DNA from: Sphingobacterium humi
Lineage (GTDB): Bacteria; Bacteroidota; Bacteroidia; Sphingobacteriales; Sphingobacteriaceae
DNA: 64,000 nucleotides
Assembly (NCBI RefSeq): GCF_009768885.1
Contig: NZ_WSQA01000006.1
Span: 186,001-250,000 of the forward strand
Direction: 5' to 3'
Shown: in pieces, positions 26,742 to 34,463 of the stretch
How positions within the stretch are numbered: position 1 is the stretch's first letter
Layout: each line of letters opens with the position of its first letter
The notes under the pieces: generated by a model
Told to the model about the DNA's origin: nothing
Databases searched by the model: none
The model's input: the letters and a program-made list of their open reading frames with translations, nothing else
Translations under genes and position numbers: made by a program

Positions 26742-27675
26742 AAATAGACCCGATGATGGCTGGAAAGATCAAATTGACAAACCATACACAGGAAACAATG
26801 GCCATAACGGCCAACTCTTGCGTAGTGACATAGGCATAGAGGTTACTCGCCACAAAGCTACGGACACTAAAATCAAAAATATCCAACGAAGGTACGGCAG
26901 ATTGGATAAAAAACAAGATAAATATCAGCAAAACCATGGAAAGCATGGGCAGCTCCGGCAGAAACACCTCCATTAAAATGATGTATTGGGAGGTAAAGAT
27001 GGCAAATCGGCATGCCGATAGCCAGAGCACATAGGCCAACTCGCGGATGCTATAATCTTCCAATACCGCAAAAAAGGGCTTTATCTTCTCCAAAAACCTA
27101 ATCTTACCCACCAAGTAATCTACCCAGGAAACATTAAAATATAAAATAATAAAACCTAAGGCATAGATTATGGCAATCATCCAGACCCCGAGGTCTACCG
27201 CGGCCGGCGTTTCAATAAAGGTGGTAATAAACCAGGCAATGCTGAGGGCGCCAAACACCGAGGTCAATACCAATTGGGCAAACAAACCTACCCCCATCGC
27301 TACCGCTCCAGTGGCCCGGTTTTCAGGCTTCAGCAGCATCACCCGACCGCCATATTCACCAATTCTATTCGGCGTAAAAATGGCCCAGGTGAGCCCACAA
27401 AAAACCGACTTAATGGCCTTCCATAGCCCCAATGGCTCAATGCGCCGACTTAAATAACGCCACTTCACCACTTCCAAAAACCAATTGATAAACATAAACA
27501 AAACAACCACAGCCAAAACCAGACGCAACAACATCGGGTCGATGGTTTGCATCAAATTCTTAAACTCCGCAAGGTTCTTCTGGTTATTCACCTTACTGAC
27601 CACGAACCACATCGCTAACGCAACAATGGCAACTTTAATCAGCAGGTTGAGATATTTACGCTGTGTCTTTGTCAA
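26701..27675 (-). CDS. UPF0104/lysylphosphatidylglycerol-synthase-like membrane protein
   Basis: The 324-residue integral membrane protein has about eight helices. The family motif region is WAIFTPNRIGEYGGRVML (about 93-110), with SAVPSLDIFDFSVRS near residue 260. It is distantly similar in design to the gene at 15629-16546. It is the first gene of the pair with the GT2 enzyme. A role in moving or anchoring the lipid product is inferred from family and context only. Confidence 0.78.
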   Translation of the reverse strand: MTKTQRKYLNLLIKVAIVALAMWFVVSKVNNQKNLAEFKNLMQTIDPMLLRLVLAVVVLFMFINWFLEVVKWRYLSRRIEPLGLWKAIKSVFCGLTWAIFTPNRIGEYGGRVMLLKPENRATGAVAMGVGLFAQLVLTSVFGALSIAWFITTFIETPAAVDLGVWMIAIIYALGFIILYFNVSWVDYLVGKIRFLEKIKPFFAVLEDYSIRELAYVLWLSACRFAIFTSQYIILMEVFLPELPMLSMVLLIFILFFIQSAVPSLDIFDFSVRSFVASNLYAYVTTQELAVMAIVSCVWFVNLIFPAIIGSIFVFNVNYISDNKS

Positions 27676-27766
27676 TTGCTAATTTGAAAGCACAATTTTA
27701 ACAATTTTTTAATTAATAAAAGAGATTGGAGGAGTCTTGATATCTTTTTGCAATCAGTTTGTCTTC

Positions 27767-28055
27767 GTGCTGCCATCGTGCTGTCGTCGATTTGTCATCG
27801 TTTTGTCATGGTGAGCGGAGTCGAACCACGAACGACAGGTACGTCAGTGCAATCCATTATACCTAATCAGCTTTTTAAAAACAATTTGTTAAATGCTTTA
27901 GCAGGTGCTGTCATATCAGACCTGAAGGTCGAACAATTGATACATAGGTACTTGTAGAAAATGACAACCTGTTAATTAAGTGATTGATGTAAAACGTGTT
28001 ATGTATGGTGGATAGCACTGACGTACCAGTCGTTCGACTCCGCTCACGATGACAA
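27767..28055. repeat. composite inverted-repeat element, copy A
   Basis: The left arm begins with four 11-bp units (27767-27810; GTGCTGCCATC, GTGCTGTCGTC, GATTTGTCATC, GTTTTGTCATG). It continues through GTGAGCGGAGTCGAAC to 27855. The right arm (28010-28055) is its imperfect reverse complement, through GTCGTTCGACTCCGCTCACG. The 150-bp interior has no credible gene. A related copy lies at 63612-63915. Confidence 0.8.
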
Positions 28056-28082
28056 TACCTCCAATTTGGTTTTATCTTAACC

Positions 28083-28152
28083 CCTTCCTCTCCCCTTGCT
28101 CTCCCCTTTCTCACCCGTATCAATCCCCTTTGCAATGGGCTTAGCAAGGGGG
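28083..28152. repeat. polypyrimidine 11-bp units and hairpin beside copy A
   Basis: Three 11-bp units run from 28083 to 28115 (CCTTCCTCTCC, CCTTGCTCTCC, CCTTTCTCACC). They are followed by CCCCTTTGC (28126-28134), which can pair with GCAAGGGG at about 28144-28151. The same arrangement lies next to copy B. Nothing else is seen between 27676 and ruvC. Confidence 0.65.
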
Positions 28153-28255
28153 AAGCAAAGGGAGAGAAAAGCCGCAGAAAACAACCTTATTAAAAGGATT
28201 GCCTTTACAAAGGAAGCGATACCAAGCTATTGCCGATAAAATCGTAATATTGCAT

Positions 28256-28819
28256 ATGCAAAAGGAAAAAGCCAAGGAGCGTATTATTTTAGGGATTGAC
28301 CCCGGCACAGTTGTACTGGGATATGGAATTGTGAAGGAGGTGAACCGCAAAATAACCTTGCTAACGATGGGGGTGATAAAAATGGGGCACTTGGATGACC
28401 ATGGCTTAAAACTCCAGCGCATCTTCAAGAAAACATCGGCCTTGATTGCAGAATACCAACCCGACTGCGTGGCTTTAGAGGCACCCTTCTATGGCAAGAA
28501 CATTCAGGTGATGTTAAAATTAGGGCGGGCCCAAGGCGTTGCTATGGCCGCTGCACTAAATCATGATATTCCTATTTTTGAGTATTCGCCACGGAAGATC
28601 AAACAATCGGTTACCGGCAGTGGGAACGCCAGCAAAGAACAGGTCGCAGCCATGTTGCAGACCTTACTGAGCTTTAAGGAAACCCCGGAGTTCCTGGATG
28701 CTACCGACGGCCTGGCGGTAGCAGTCTGTCATTCCTTTCAGCAAAATAGCTTGGGCAATAGCAAGTCATACTCGGGCTGGGAGGCCTTCGTGAAAGACAA
28801 TCAAAAAAGAATTCGCTAG
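28256..28819 (+). CDS. ruvC: crossover junction endodeoxyribonuclease RuvC
   Basis: This 187-residue Holliday-junction resolvase nicks four-way junctions during recombination. The four catalytic acids are Asp15 (GIDPGT), Glu75 (ALEAPF), Asp148 and Asp151 (LDATDGLAV). The frame is open 19 codons upstream, but ATG 28256 puts the first acid at the usual distance. Its TAG stop lies within a CTAG that also supplies the stop of the convergent gene. ruvA/ruvB are not nearby. Confidence 0.95.
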   Translation: MQKEKAKERIILGIDPGTVVLGYGIVKEVNRKITLLTMGVIKMGHLDDHGLKLQRIFKKTSALIAEYQPDCVALEAPFYGKNIQVMLKLGRAQGVAMAAALNHDIPIFEYSPRKIKQSVTGSGNASKEQVAAMLQTLLSFKETPEFLDATDGLAVAVCHSFQQNSLGNSKSYSGWEAFVKDNQKRIR

Positions 28820-29868
28820 AGCTGCACCTGCCGAATTACATTCTTCACATTCAATTCAATAATATCGGTCATGGATTGGCAGTGGATATACTGCGCATTA
28901 TCGTAAAACTTAGCATAGCCTTCGCGCAATTGCTCAATATGCGCGCGGGTGGAAAGTTGCTGCGTTTTAGAGGCATCCCGCAGGTCTTTAATGCGATGGC
29001 GTTCTGAACGAACCCGGTGCACAATGGACGAGCGCTCCTCCTGCTGGTATTGCAGGACTGTTTTTTCATTGAGATGTTCCATGGATAGCTTTACAAAAGG
29101 GTAGTTCTCTTTGAAAAACTGTGGCATATAGACTTTGATATTGCCTTCGTAAAATTGCTGATCGAAATCGATGGCACGGATGCGGAATTGGAAATCGTCA
29201 AAATCCGGCGTTATCTGCATCACAAAGTTATAGGCACGCATATCGCCGAGCAGGGAGATGACGCAGCGTTCATTAAATTTCACAAACTCCTTGGCAATCC
29301 GCGTCTGGTTATAATCGGGGGAGGACATATGGGTTTTGGCGAAAACATCTCCGGGTATACCTACAATATGCTCTTCCACCAGGGTATCCCGATCATACAG
29401 ATAGTTCACTTGATTGGGCGATAAGATCTCCTCCAATTCCAAGCCATAGATACGGGAGGCATCGGCTTGCTTGATGTAGAAATAATCATAAACATCATTT
29501 AGCCTGTTGACGATCTTTACGCGAAAAGGCTTGGTGTTCCCAAAGGCACAAAATTCAATCTTTTCGATCACCTTATGCTGCACAATGCGGGTATTCCCGG
29601 ACGCCTTCAGCTGGGCATAAACAATTTTCAATTGATCGTACAACTGATCTTGCACATGCGGTGGATATAAAGGGATTTCCCAATAGGTATCTTGCCCGTT
29701 TTTATCCATAACCGGCACGGTTTCCTGGAAGTTCAAAAGATCGGCATAGGCCAAGGGCAGTTTGCTATCCCGTTGGTACATTTTGAGGTACTTCAACAAT
29801 CCTGATCCTACGGGGTATACCGGTTTCTTACGGGAAATTTTTACGTCTTCGATCTCCATGGCGCGCAA
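28816..29868 (-). CDS. uncharacterised protein with protein-kinase-like motifs
   Basis: The 350-residue soluble protein belongs to no family I recognise with certainty. Seen in order are a possible nucleotide-anchoring Lys in YDYFYIKQAD (Lys133), acidic residues in YGLELEEI, then LLGDMRAYNFVM (Asp209, Asn214) and RAIDFDQQF (Asp234, Asp236). The spacing GDxxxxN followed by (I)DFD matches the catalytic and metal loops of aminoglycoside-phosphotransferase or HipA-like kinases. The C-terminal third (about 265-350) is helical and charged. A start at Met4 is equally possible. It is convergent with ruvC, overlapping by 4 bp. Confidence 0.7.
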   Translation of the reverse strand: MRAMEIEDVKISRKKPVYPVGSGLLKYLKMYQRDSKLPLAYADLLNFQETVPVMDKNGQDTYWEIPLYPPHVQDQLYDQLKIVYAQLKASGNTRIVQHKVIEKIEFCAFGNTKPFRVKIVNRLNDVYDYFYIKQADASRIYGLELEEILSPNQVNYLYDRDTLVEEHIVGIPGDVFAKTHMSSPDYNQTRIAKEFVKFNERCVISLLGDMRAYNFVMQITPDFDDFQFRIRAIDFDQQFYEGNIKVYMPQFFKENYPFVKLSMEHLNEKTVLQYQQEERSSIVHRVRSERHRIKDLRDASKTQQLSTRAHIEQLREGYAKFYDNAQYIHCQSMTDIIELNVKNVIRQVQL

Positions 29869-29990
29869 TTATGTGATTAATCTAATGTACTAAATTTTAA
29901 ATCAATTTAATACGGGAATTGAAATGTAAATATGTTAAAAAAAATGACGTAATTTTATCAATTAAATATTAAAATAACCCGAAAAGTTGT

Positions 29991-29998
29991 TATTTTTG
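29991..29998 (+). promoter_or_regulatory. candidate -7 box upstream of the Lrp-family gene
   Basis: TATTTTTG matches TAnnTTTG. A transcript from here would start at about 30003-30006 and carry the structured region up to the gene at 30246. Confidence 0.45.
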
Positions 29999-30002
29999 AA
30001 AA

Positions 30003-30147
30003 ATGCTTAAGCATGGGCGTATCGCTAATTGTTTAGAAATGGAAGAAGCTCCCCGGGCGAGGAGCTTCAACGCTAACCAATTATAAACCTATGTTATTTT
30101 GAGGGCAATATTTGTAAGAAACAGCAGGTTTTCTTGCTTTTCTTACA
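30003..30147 (+). ncRNA. structured leader or small RNA ahead of the Lrp/AsnC gene
   Basis: Three hairpins lie in a gene-free 377-bp gap: ATGCTTAAGCAT (30003-30014), GAAGCTCC/GGAGCTTC (30045-30052 with 30061-30068), and a 12-bp stem with one bulge (30114-30126 with 30135-30146). Two copies of TTACATCAAA follow near 30143 and 30161. It could be a long 5' leader of the regulator gene or an independent RNA. It matches no RNA family that I know. Confidence 0.4.
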
Positions 30148-30245
30148 TCAAATTTACATTTTACATCAAAAATTTGAAAATATTTTTTAATTTTTTTGAT
30201 ATTTTTAAAAATAAAACAAATTAAACAGTCAATAATACCATTTTT

Positions 30246-30716
30246 ATGGAAAAAAACTATTCAAATTACGATTTAGACAACCTAGATGTTCAAATTTTAT
30301 CCATTTTAATGGAGGATGCATCGATTCCCTACACAGAAATCGCTAAAAAACTAATAGTTTCTGGAGGAACCATTCATGTTCGCATGAAAAAAATGGAAGA
30401 ATTGGGAATAATTAAAGGATCAAACCTGATTATCAACCCACAGAAAGTCGGATTTGACATCACTGCCTTCTTAGGCATCTATTTAGAGAAGGGTTCGCAG
30501 TATGCGGACGCTGTAGAACAGCTAAGACAGGTAAAAGAAGTGGTGGAATTGCATTATTGTACCGGTCAATACAGTATGTTTGCGAAAATTGTATGCCGTG
30601 ACACCTCACATTTGCGCAAAGTATTGAACGAAGACATCCAAGGCTTGAAAGGCATTCAGCGCACAGAGACCATTATCTCGTTGGAGGAAAGTATTAAAAG
30701 ACAGATTACGTTATAA
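30246..30716 (+). CDS. Lrp/AsnC-family transcriptional regulator
   Basis: The 156-residue regulator has an N-terminal winged helix-turn-helix (YTEIAKKLIVSGGTIHVRMKKMEELGII, about 30-58). A C-terminal RAM ligand-binding domain (about 75-150) contains VVELHYCTGQYSMFAKIVC. Family members sense amino acids and form octamers. It is convergent with the arginine cluster, so control of that cluster is plausible but unproven. A terminator follows. Confidence 0.92.
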   Translation: MEKNYSNYDLDNLDVQILSILMEDASIPYTEIAKKLIVSGGTIHVRMKKMEELGIIKGSNLIINPQKVGFDITAFLGIYLEKGSQYADAVEQLRQVKEVVELHYCTGQYSMFAKIVCRDTSHLRKVLNEDIQGLKGIQRTETIISLEESIKRQITL

Positions 30717-30756
30717 GGTTAAGCCTGAAAATGTTAAGGTAGACTTCGCGAGCGGA

Positions 30757-30774
30757 ATGCCTTTGCAAAGGCAT
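30757..30774. other. 18-bp perfect palindrome
   Basis: ATGCCTTTGCAAAGGCAT equals its reverse complement. It lies between the convergent Lrp-family and argE genes, upstream of the hairpin at 30780-30819. Confidence 0.6.
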
Positions 30775-30779
30775 CAGTG

Positions 30780-30828
30780 AGCCATAGGCTGTGGAATTTC
30801 CCTTCTGCAAACTATGGCTTTCTTTTTT
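30780..30828 (+). terminator. probable terminator of the Lrp-family gene
   Basis: AGCCATAG (30780-30787) pairs with CTATGGCT (30812-30819) around a 24-nt loop, followed by TTCTTTTTT. The long loop lowers confidence. Confidence 0.55.
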
Positions 30829-31894
30829 AAGCGATAATGCCTTCCAGGAGTTTGATGTAGAAGGCCACACCGGCTTCAATTTCTTGCAGGTAGATATATT
30901 CATCGGCGCTATGGGAACGTGCTGAATCGCCGGGCCCTACTTTTAACGAAGGGATAGGCAACAGGGCCTGATCGCTCATGGTTGGGCTGCCGTAGACTTG
31001 CTTACCCAAACGTAAGCCTGCTTGCACAATAGGATGTTCTGGCGCGATAGTGGATGGATTTAAGCGGGTAGACCGCGGGCTCACGTCCGACTGCACATGG
31101 CTGCGAATGATATCCAGAATTTCTAAGTTGCTGTAGCAATCGGTGCTGCGCACATCCACTACATACTGGCAGCGTGCGGGCACGACATTATGCTGAGAAC
31201 CGGCTTCAATCATAGTGACGCTCATTTTCACCGGCCCTAAGAAGGCAGACTCTTTAGGAAACTGAAACGTTCGGAACCAGGCTATATCGTCCATGGCAGC
31301 GTAGATGGCATTGACACCTTCATTGCGGGCGGCATGCCCAGATTCACCATGGGCCACACAATCAAGCACCATCAATCCCTTTTCGGCAATGGCCAGATCG
31401 AGTAAGGTCGGTTCGCCAACAATAGCGAAAGAACAGGCTGGCACATGTTTGTAGGCTTCTTCAATGCCATTTTTACCCGACACCTCCTCTTCCGCAGAGG
31501 CGATGAGACAGAGGTTAAAAGGCAGATCTTCCCGCGCGTAGAAATAACGAAAAGCAGCAATTAAAGAAACCAAGCAACCGCCGGCATCGTTACTGCCCAA
31601 ACCATAGAGTTTCCCATCGGCCACGATAGGATCGAAAGGATCTTTGCTATAGGCCGGATTGGGCTTCACGGTGTCGTGATGCGAATTCAGCAGGATATAG
31701 GGTTTTTCGGGGTCTTCTGCTTTATTAAAAGCGATGATATTATGGCCCACCTGCTGCACAGGAATGCCAAATTGGGTAAAAAACTGAGCGATTTGAGCGG
31801 CCGTTTGCCCCTCTTCCCTACTGAAAGAGGGGATACGGATTAACTCGGTTAACAGCGCAATACTATCGCTTGTCAGTTTTTCCATATCAATCAT
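30827..31894 (-). CDS. argE: N-acyl-L-ornithine/citrulline deacylase, M20 family
   Basis: This metallopeptidase-fold deacylase has about 355 residues and removes the acyl group late in arginine synthesis. The M20 motifs are present: NSHHDTVKP (first metal His and Asp), GLGSNDAGG (bridging Asp), SAEEEVSGKNG (catalytic Glu) and a C-terminal GPGDSARSHSADEYI. With ArgF' upstream, the natural substrate is probably acyl-citrulline rather than acetylornithine. The start at 31894 overlaps proC by 8 bp, and ATG 31885 is the alternative. It is the last gene of the cluster. Confidence 0.9.
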   Translation of the reverse strand: MIDMEKLTSDSIALLTELIRIPSFSREEGQTAAQIAQFFTQFGIPVQQVGHNIIAFNKAEDPEKPYILLNSHHDTVKPNPAYSKDPFDPIVADGKLYGLGSNDAGGCLVSLIAAFRYFYAREDLPFNLCLIASAEEEVSGKNGIEEAYKHVPACSFAIVGEPTLLDLAIAEKGLMVLDCVAHGESGHAARNEGVNAIYAAMDDIAWFRTFQFPKESAFLGPVKMSVTMIEAGSQHNVVPARCQYVVDVRSTDCYSNLEILDIIRSHVQSDVSPRSTRLNPSTIAPEHPIVQAGLRLGKQVYGSPTMSDQALLPIPSLKVGPGDSARSHSADEYIYLQEIEAGVAFYIKLLEGIIA

Positions 31895-32687
31895 TATAGA
31901 GGCCTCCCGCTTTTTTAGCCGACAATTTAATGCCTTTGATAAAAGCGGAGCTAAAGCCGTTGTGCTCCATTTCATTGAGACCGGCAATGGTACAACCTTT
32001 TGGCGATGTTACCTTATCGATTTCACTTTCGGGGTGGCTTTGCATCTGCAAGAGCAGATCTGCGGCACCTTTGGCGGTTTGTATGGCCATTTTTAAGGCA
32101 TCATGGGCATGGAATCCTATTTCCACCCCACCTTGGGATGCGGCACGAATACTGCGCAAGAAGAAGGCAATGCCGCAAGCGCATAAGGCGGTAGCTGAAG
32201 TCATGAGGTCTTCATTGATGACCACCACAGCACCTACCGTTTCGAACATATGGCTTACGGCTTGGATTTGGTTTTCATCGGCTTTATCGGTGGCAATACA
32301 GGTCATGGATTGGCCGATGGCGATGGCGGTATTTGGCATCACGCGGATCACGGTTTTATCTTGTCCGATTACCTCTTTGATATCGGCACAAGTAACACCG
32401 GACACCACCGATATTACAATTTGATGGGGTTTCAAGCTGGGGCTGATTTCATCCAACACCTTGCGAACTTGCTGCGGAAGAATAGCCAATACGATGTAAG
32501 AAGCAGAAGTTACGGCTTCCACATTGTTTTCACTCACTTGATAACCTGCCGCTTTTTCTTCTTCTAGGGAAGCTAAAGAGCGGCGGGTGATGCAGATATC
32601 CTGCGCACGGCAATAATCAGCCTTTACTAAGCCCTTGGCTAGGGAAAGTCCGATATTACCACCACCAATAATTGTAATTTTATGCAT
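31887..32687 (-). CDS. proC: pyrroline-5-carboxylate reductase
   Basis: This 266-residue enzyme reduces pyrroline-5-carboxylate to proline with NAD(P)H. The Rossmann motif ITIIGGGNIGLSLAKGL is at the N terminus, and the family signature region TCIATDKADENQ and AAKGAADLLLQMQSHPESEIDKVTSPKGCTI-type pattern is seen at about 205-235. The ATG at 32687 is chosen because it begins right at the Rossmann strand. It lies 10 bp after argB. Its place inside an arginine operon links ornithine/proline metabolism. Confidence 0.9.
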   Translation of the reverse strand: MHKITIIGGGNIGLSLAKGLVKADYCRAQDICITRRSLASLEEEKAAGYQVSENNVEAVTSASYIVLAILPQQVRKVLDEISPSLKPHQIVISVVSGVTCADIKEVIGQDKTVIRVMPNTAIAIGQSMTCIATDKADENQIQAVSHMFETVGAVVVINEDLMTSATALCACGIAFFLRSIRAASQGGVEIGFHAHDALKMAIQTAKGAADLLLQMQSHPESEIDKVTSPKGCTIAGLNEMEHNGFSSAFIKGIKLSAKKAGGLYND

Positions 32688-32697
32688 TTGTATAGAT

Positions 32698-33486
32698 TTA
32701 GGCAATTAAACAAGTGCCAAACTTACGCTGTTGATACAGGTGTAAGTTATTGGCATTGCCAATATACACATTGCTAACTCCCTTTGCAATAGCATCAAAG
32801 GCGTTTTGCAGCTTCGGGATCATCCCATCGTGGATCACCTGATTGTCTTTTAGCTGTTGAAATTCCTGGGCACGGATGGTTTCAATAACTGATTGATCGT
32901 TATTGACATCCAAGAGCACGCCGTTCTTTTCAAAACAGTAGATCAGGGATACCTCGTATACTTGCGACAGGGCCACGGCTAGGGAAGAAGCGATGGTATC
33001 GGCATTGGTATTTAGCAATTGGCCAAGGCCGTTATGGGTAATCGCGGAGAAAACCGGCGTAAATTCGGCTTCCAAAAGTTTTTTGATGGCCAGGGTATTG
33101 ATGGAATCCGCTAGGATATCACCTGCGAAGCCATAATCGATTTCGCGTACCGGTCTTTTTACGGCTTTGATGACGTTGGCATCGGCACCACAGAGGCCAA
33201 TGGCATCGCAATTATGCTTTTGCAATTGGGCAACGACATTTTTATTGGTCAATCCAGCATAGACCATAGTTACCACATCGAGCATCGGTGCGTCGGTAAT
33301 GCGACGTCCTTCGACCATTTTGGCTTCTATACCCAGGTCGGCAGCGATACGGGTTGCGATTTTGCCACCTCCGTGCACCAGAATCTTACGGCCGGAGAGG
33401 GCGGAGAATTTTTCGAGGAAAGCATCCAGCTGCACCGGGTCATCGATTATATTTCCCCCAATTTTAATAATGTTTAACACAGACAT
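32698..33486 (-). CDS. argB: N-acetylglutamate (or N-succinylglutamate) kinase
   Basis: This 262-residue amino-acid kinase phosphorylates the gamma-carboxyl of acylated glutamate. IIKIGGNIID (6-15) and LVHGGGKIATRIA (35-48) are the ATP and substrate loops, with LLNTNADTIASSLAV later. Because the cluster uses an ArgF' transcarbamylase, the acyl group may be succinyl. It lies 4 bp after argF' and 10 bp before proC. Confidence 0.93.
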   Translation of the reverse strand: MSVLNIIKIGGNIIDDPVQLDAFLEKFSALSGRKILVHGGGKIATRIAADLGIEAKMVEGRRITDAPMLDVVTMVYAGLTNKNVVAQLQKHNCDAIGLCGADANVIKAVKRPVREIDYGFAGDILADSINTLAIKKLLEAEFTPVFSAITHNGLGQLLNTNADTIASSLAVALSQVYEVSLIYCFEKNGVLLDVNNDQSVIETIRAQEFQQLKDNQVIHDGMIPKLQNAFDAIAKGVSNVYIGNANNLHLYQQRKFGTCLIA

Positions 33487-33490
33487 TTTT

Positions 33491-34453
33491 TTATTTCAAG
33501 GCCTCCAACATTCTTTTCAACACCACTTGCGCAGCCCATACTCTATTGCTGGCTTCTTTGATTACTAAGGAATTTGGACCATCCAATATTTCGGATGAAA
33601 GCTCCAGATCACGGCGCACCGGAAGGCAGTGCATCACCTTAGCATCATTGGTTAATTTTAATTTTTCATTATCTAATAGCCAGTTCTCATTTACGGGATA
33701 TACTTGGCCATAATCTTTAAACGAAGACCAGTTTTTCACATACACAAAATCGGCATCGGCCAGGGCTTCATCCAGGTTATGGCTAAGCGCGGCACCCTGG
33801 GTAAACTCATCTGAAAGTTCGTAACCTTCCGGATGGGCAATGGTGAAATCGACCAAGCCTTCTTCCTGTGCTTTGCACATCCATTCGGAGAAGGAATTCG
33901 GCACGGCTTGCGGCAATGCTTTAACGTGCGGCGCCCAAGCTAATACCACTTTTGGTTTTGCTTTTTGCTTGTATTCGGTAATGGTAATTAAGTCGGTCAA
34001 GCTTTGAAGCGGGTGACGGGTAGCACTCTCTAGCGATACCACAGGAACACCTGCAAACTTTACAAACTTATTGAAGAGGTCTTCGGTATAATCAGCTTCC
34101 TTATCTTTTAACGAGGGGAAGGAACGCAGGCCTAAAATATCGCAATACTCGCCCATAACAGCCGCAGCTTCACGAATGTGTTCTACGGTAGTGCCGTTCA
34201 TAATAACGCCGTCACGGGTCTCTAAAGCCCAGCCATCTTTATCCATGTTCATAACGATGACCTGCATCCCTAAATTCATGGCTGCTTTCTGTGTACTTAA
34301 GCGCGTACGCAAGCTAGGATTCAGGAATACCAATCCGATGGTTTTATGTTTACCGAGTTGTTCATGGTCAAAAGGCCCTGCTTTTAGAGACAGTGCTTCT
34401 TGTACGATGCCTTCCAGGTTATCGACATCCGCTACGGAAAAAAAATTCTTCAT
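33491..34453 (-). CDS. argF': N-acyl-L-ornithine carbamoyltransferase (ArgF' type)
   Basis: This 320-residue transcarbamylase acts on acylated ornithine rather than free ornithine, as in Bacteroides and Xanthomonas. The carbamoyl-phosphate loop is SLRTRLSTQKAA (47-58). HPLQSLTD and HCLPVRR are present, as is the acyl-ornithine-type loop NGTTVEHIREA. Position 90, which is Pro in the B. fragilis succinyl-ornithine enzyme and Glu in the Xanthomonas acetyl-ornithine enzyme, is Val here. Absence of Glu favours succinyl-ornithine. It lies 10 bp after argD. Confidence 0.93.
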   Translation of the reverse strand: MKNFFSVADVDNLEGIVQEALSLKAGPFDHEQLGKHKTIGLVFLNPSLRTRLSTQKAAMNLGMQVIVMNMDKDGWALETRDGVIMNGTTVEHIREAAAVMGEYCDILGLRSFPSLKDKEADYTEDLFNKFVKFAGVPVVSLESATRHPLQSLTDLITITEYKQKAKPKVVLAWAPHVKALPQAVPNSFSEWMCKAQEEGLVDFTIAHPEGYELSDEFTQGAALSHNLDEALADADFVYVKNWSSFKDYGQVYPVNENWLLDNEKLKLTNDAKVMHCLPVRRDLELSSEILDGPNSLVIKEASNRVWAAQVVLKRMLEALK

Positions 34454-34463
34454 TTATTGGTTA

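Noticed and set aside
27748-27957. A reading frame on the plus strand in element A
   Set aside because: It is composed of the 11-bp units and the palindromic core. The similar frame in copy B diverges completely after the arm.
27856-28009. A possible homing-endonuclease or transposase remnant inside element A
   Set aside because: No GIY-YIG, HNH or DDE motif can be read in any frame, and the interior is too short for such a gene.
30003-30090. A tRNA gene
   Set aside because: No cloverleaf, no TTCGA loop and no acceptor stem could be built. The hairpins are better read as a leader or small RNA.
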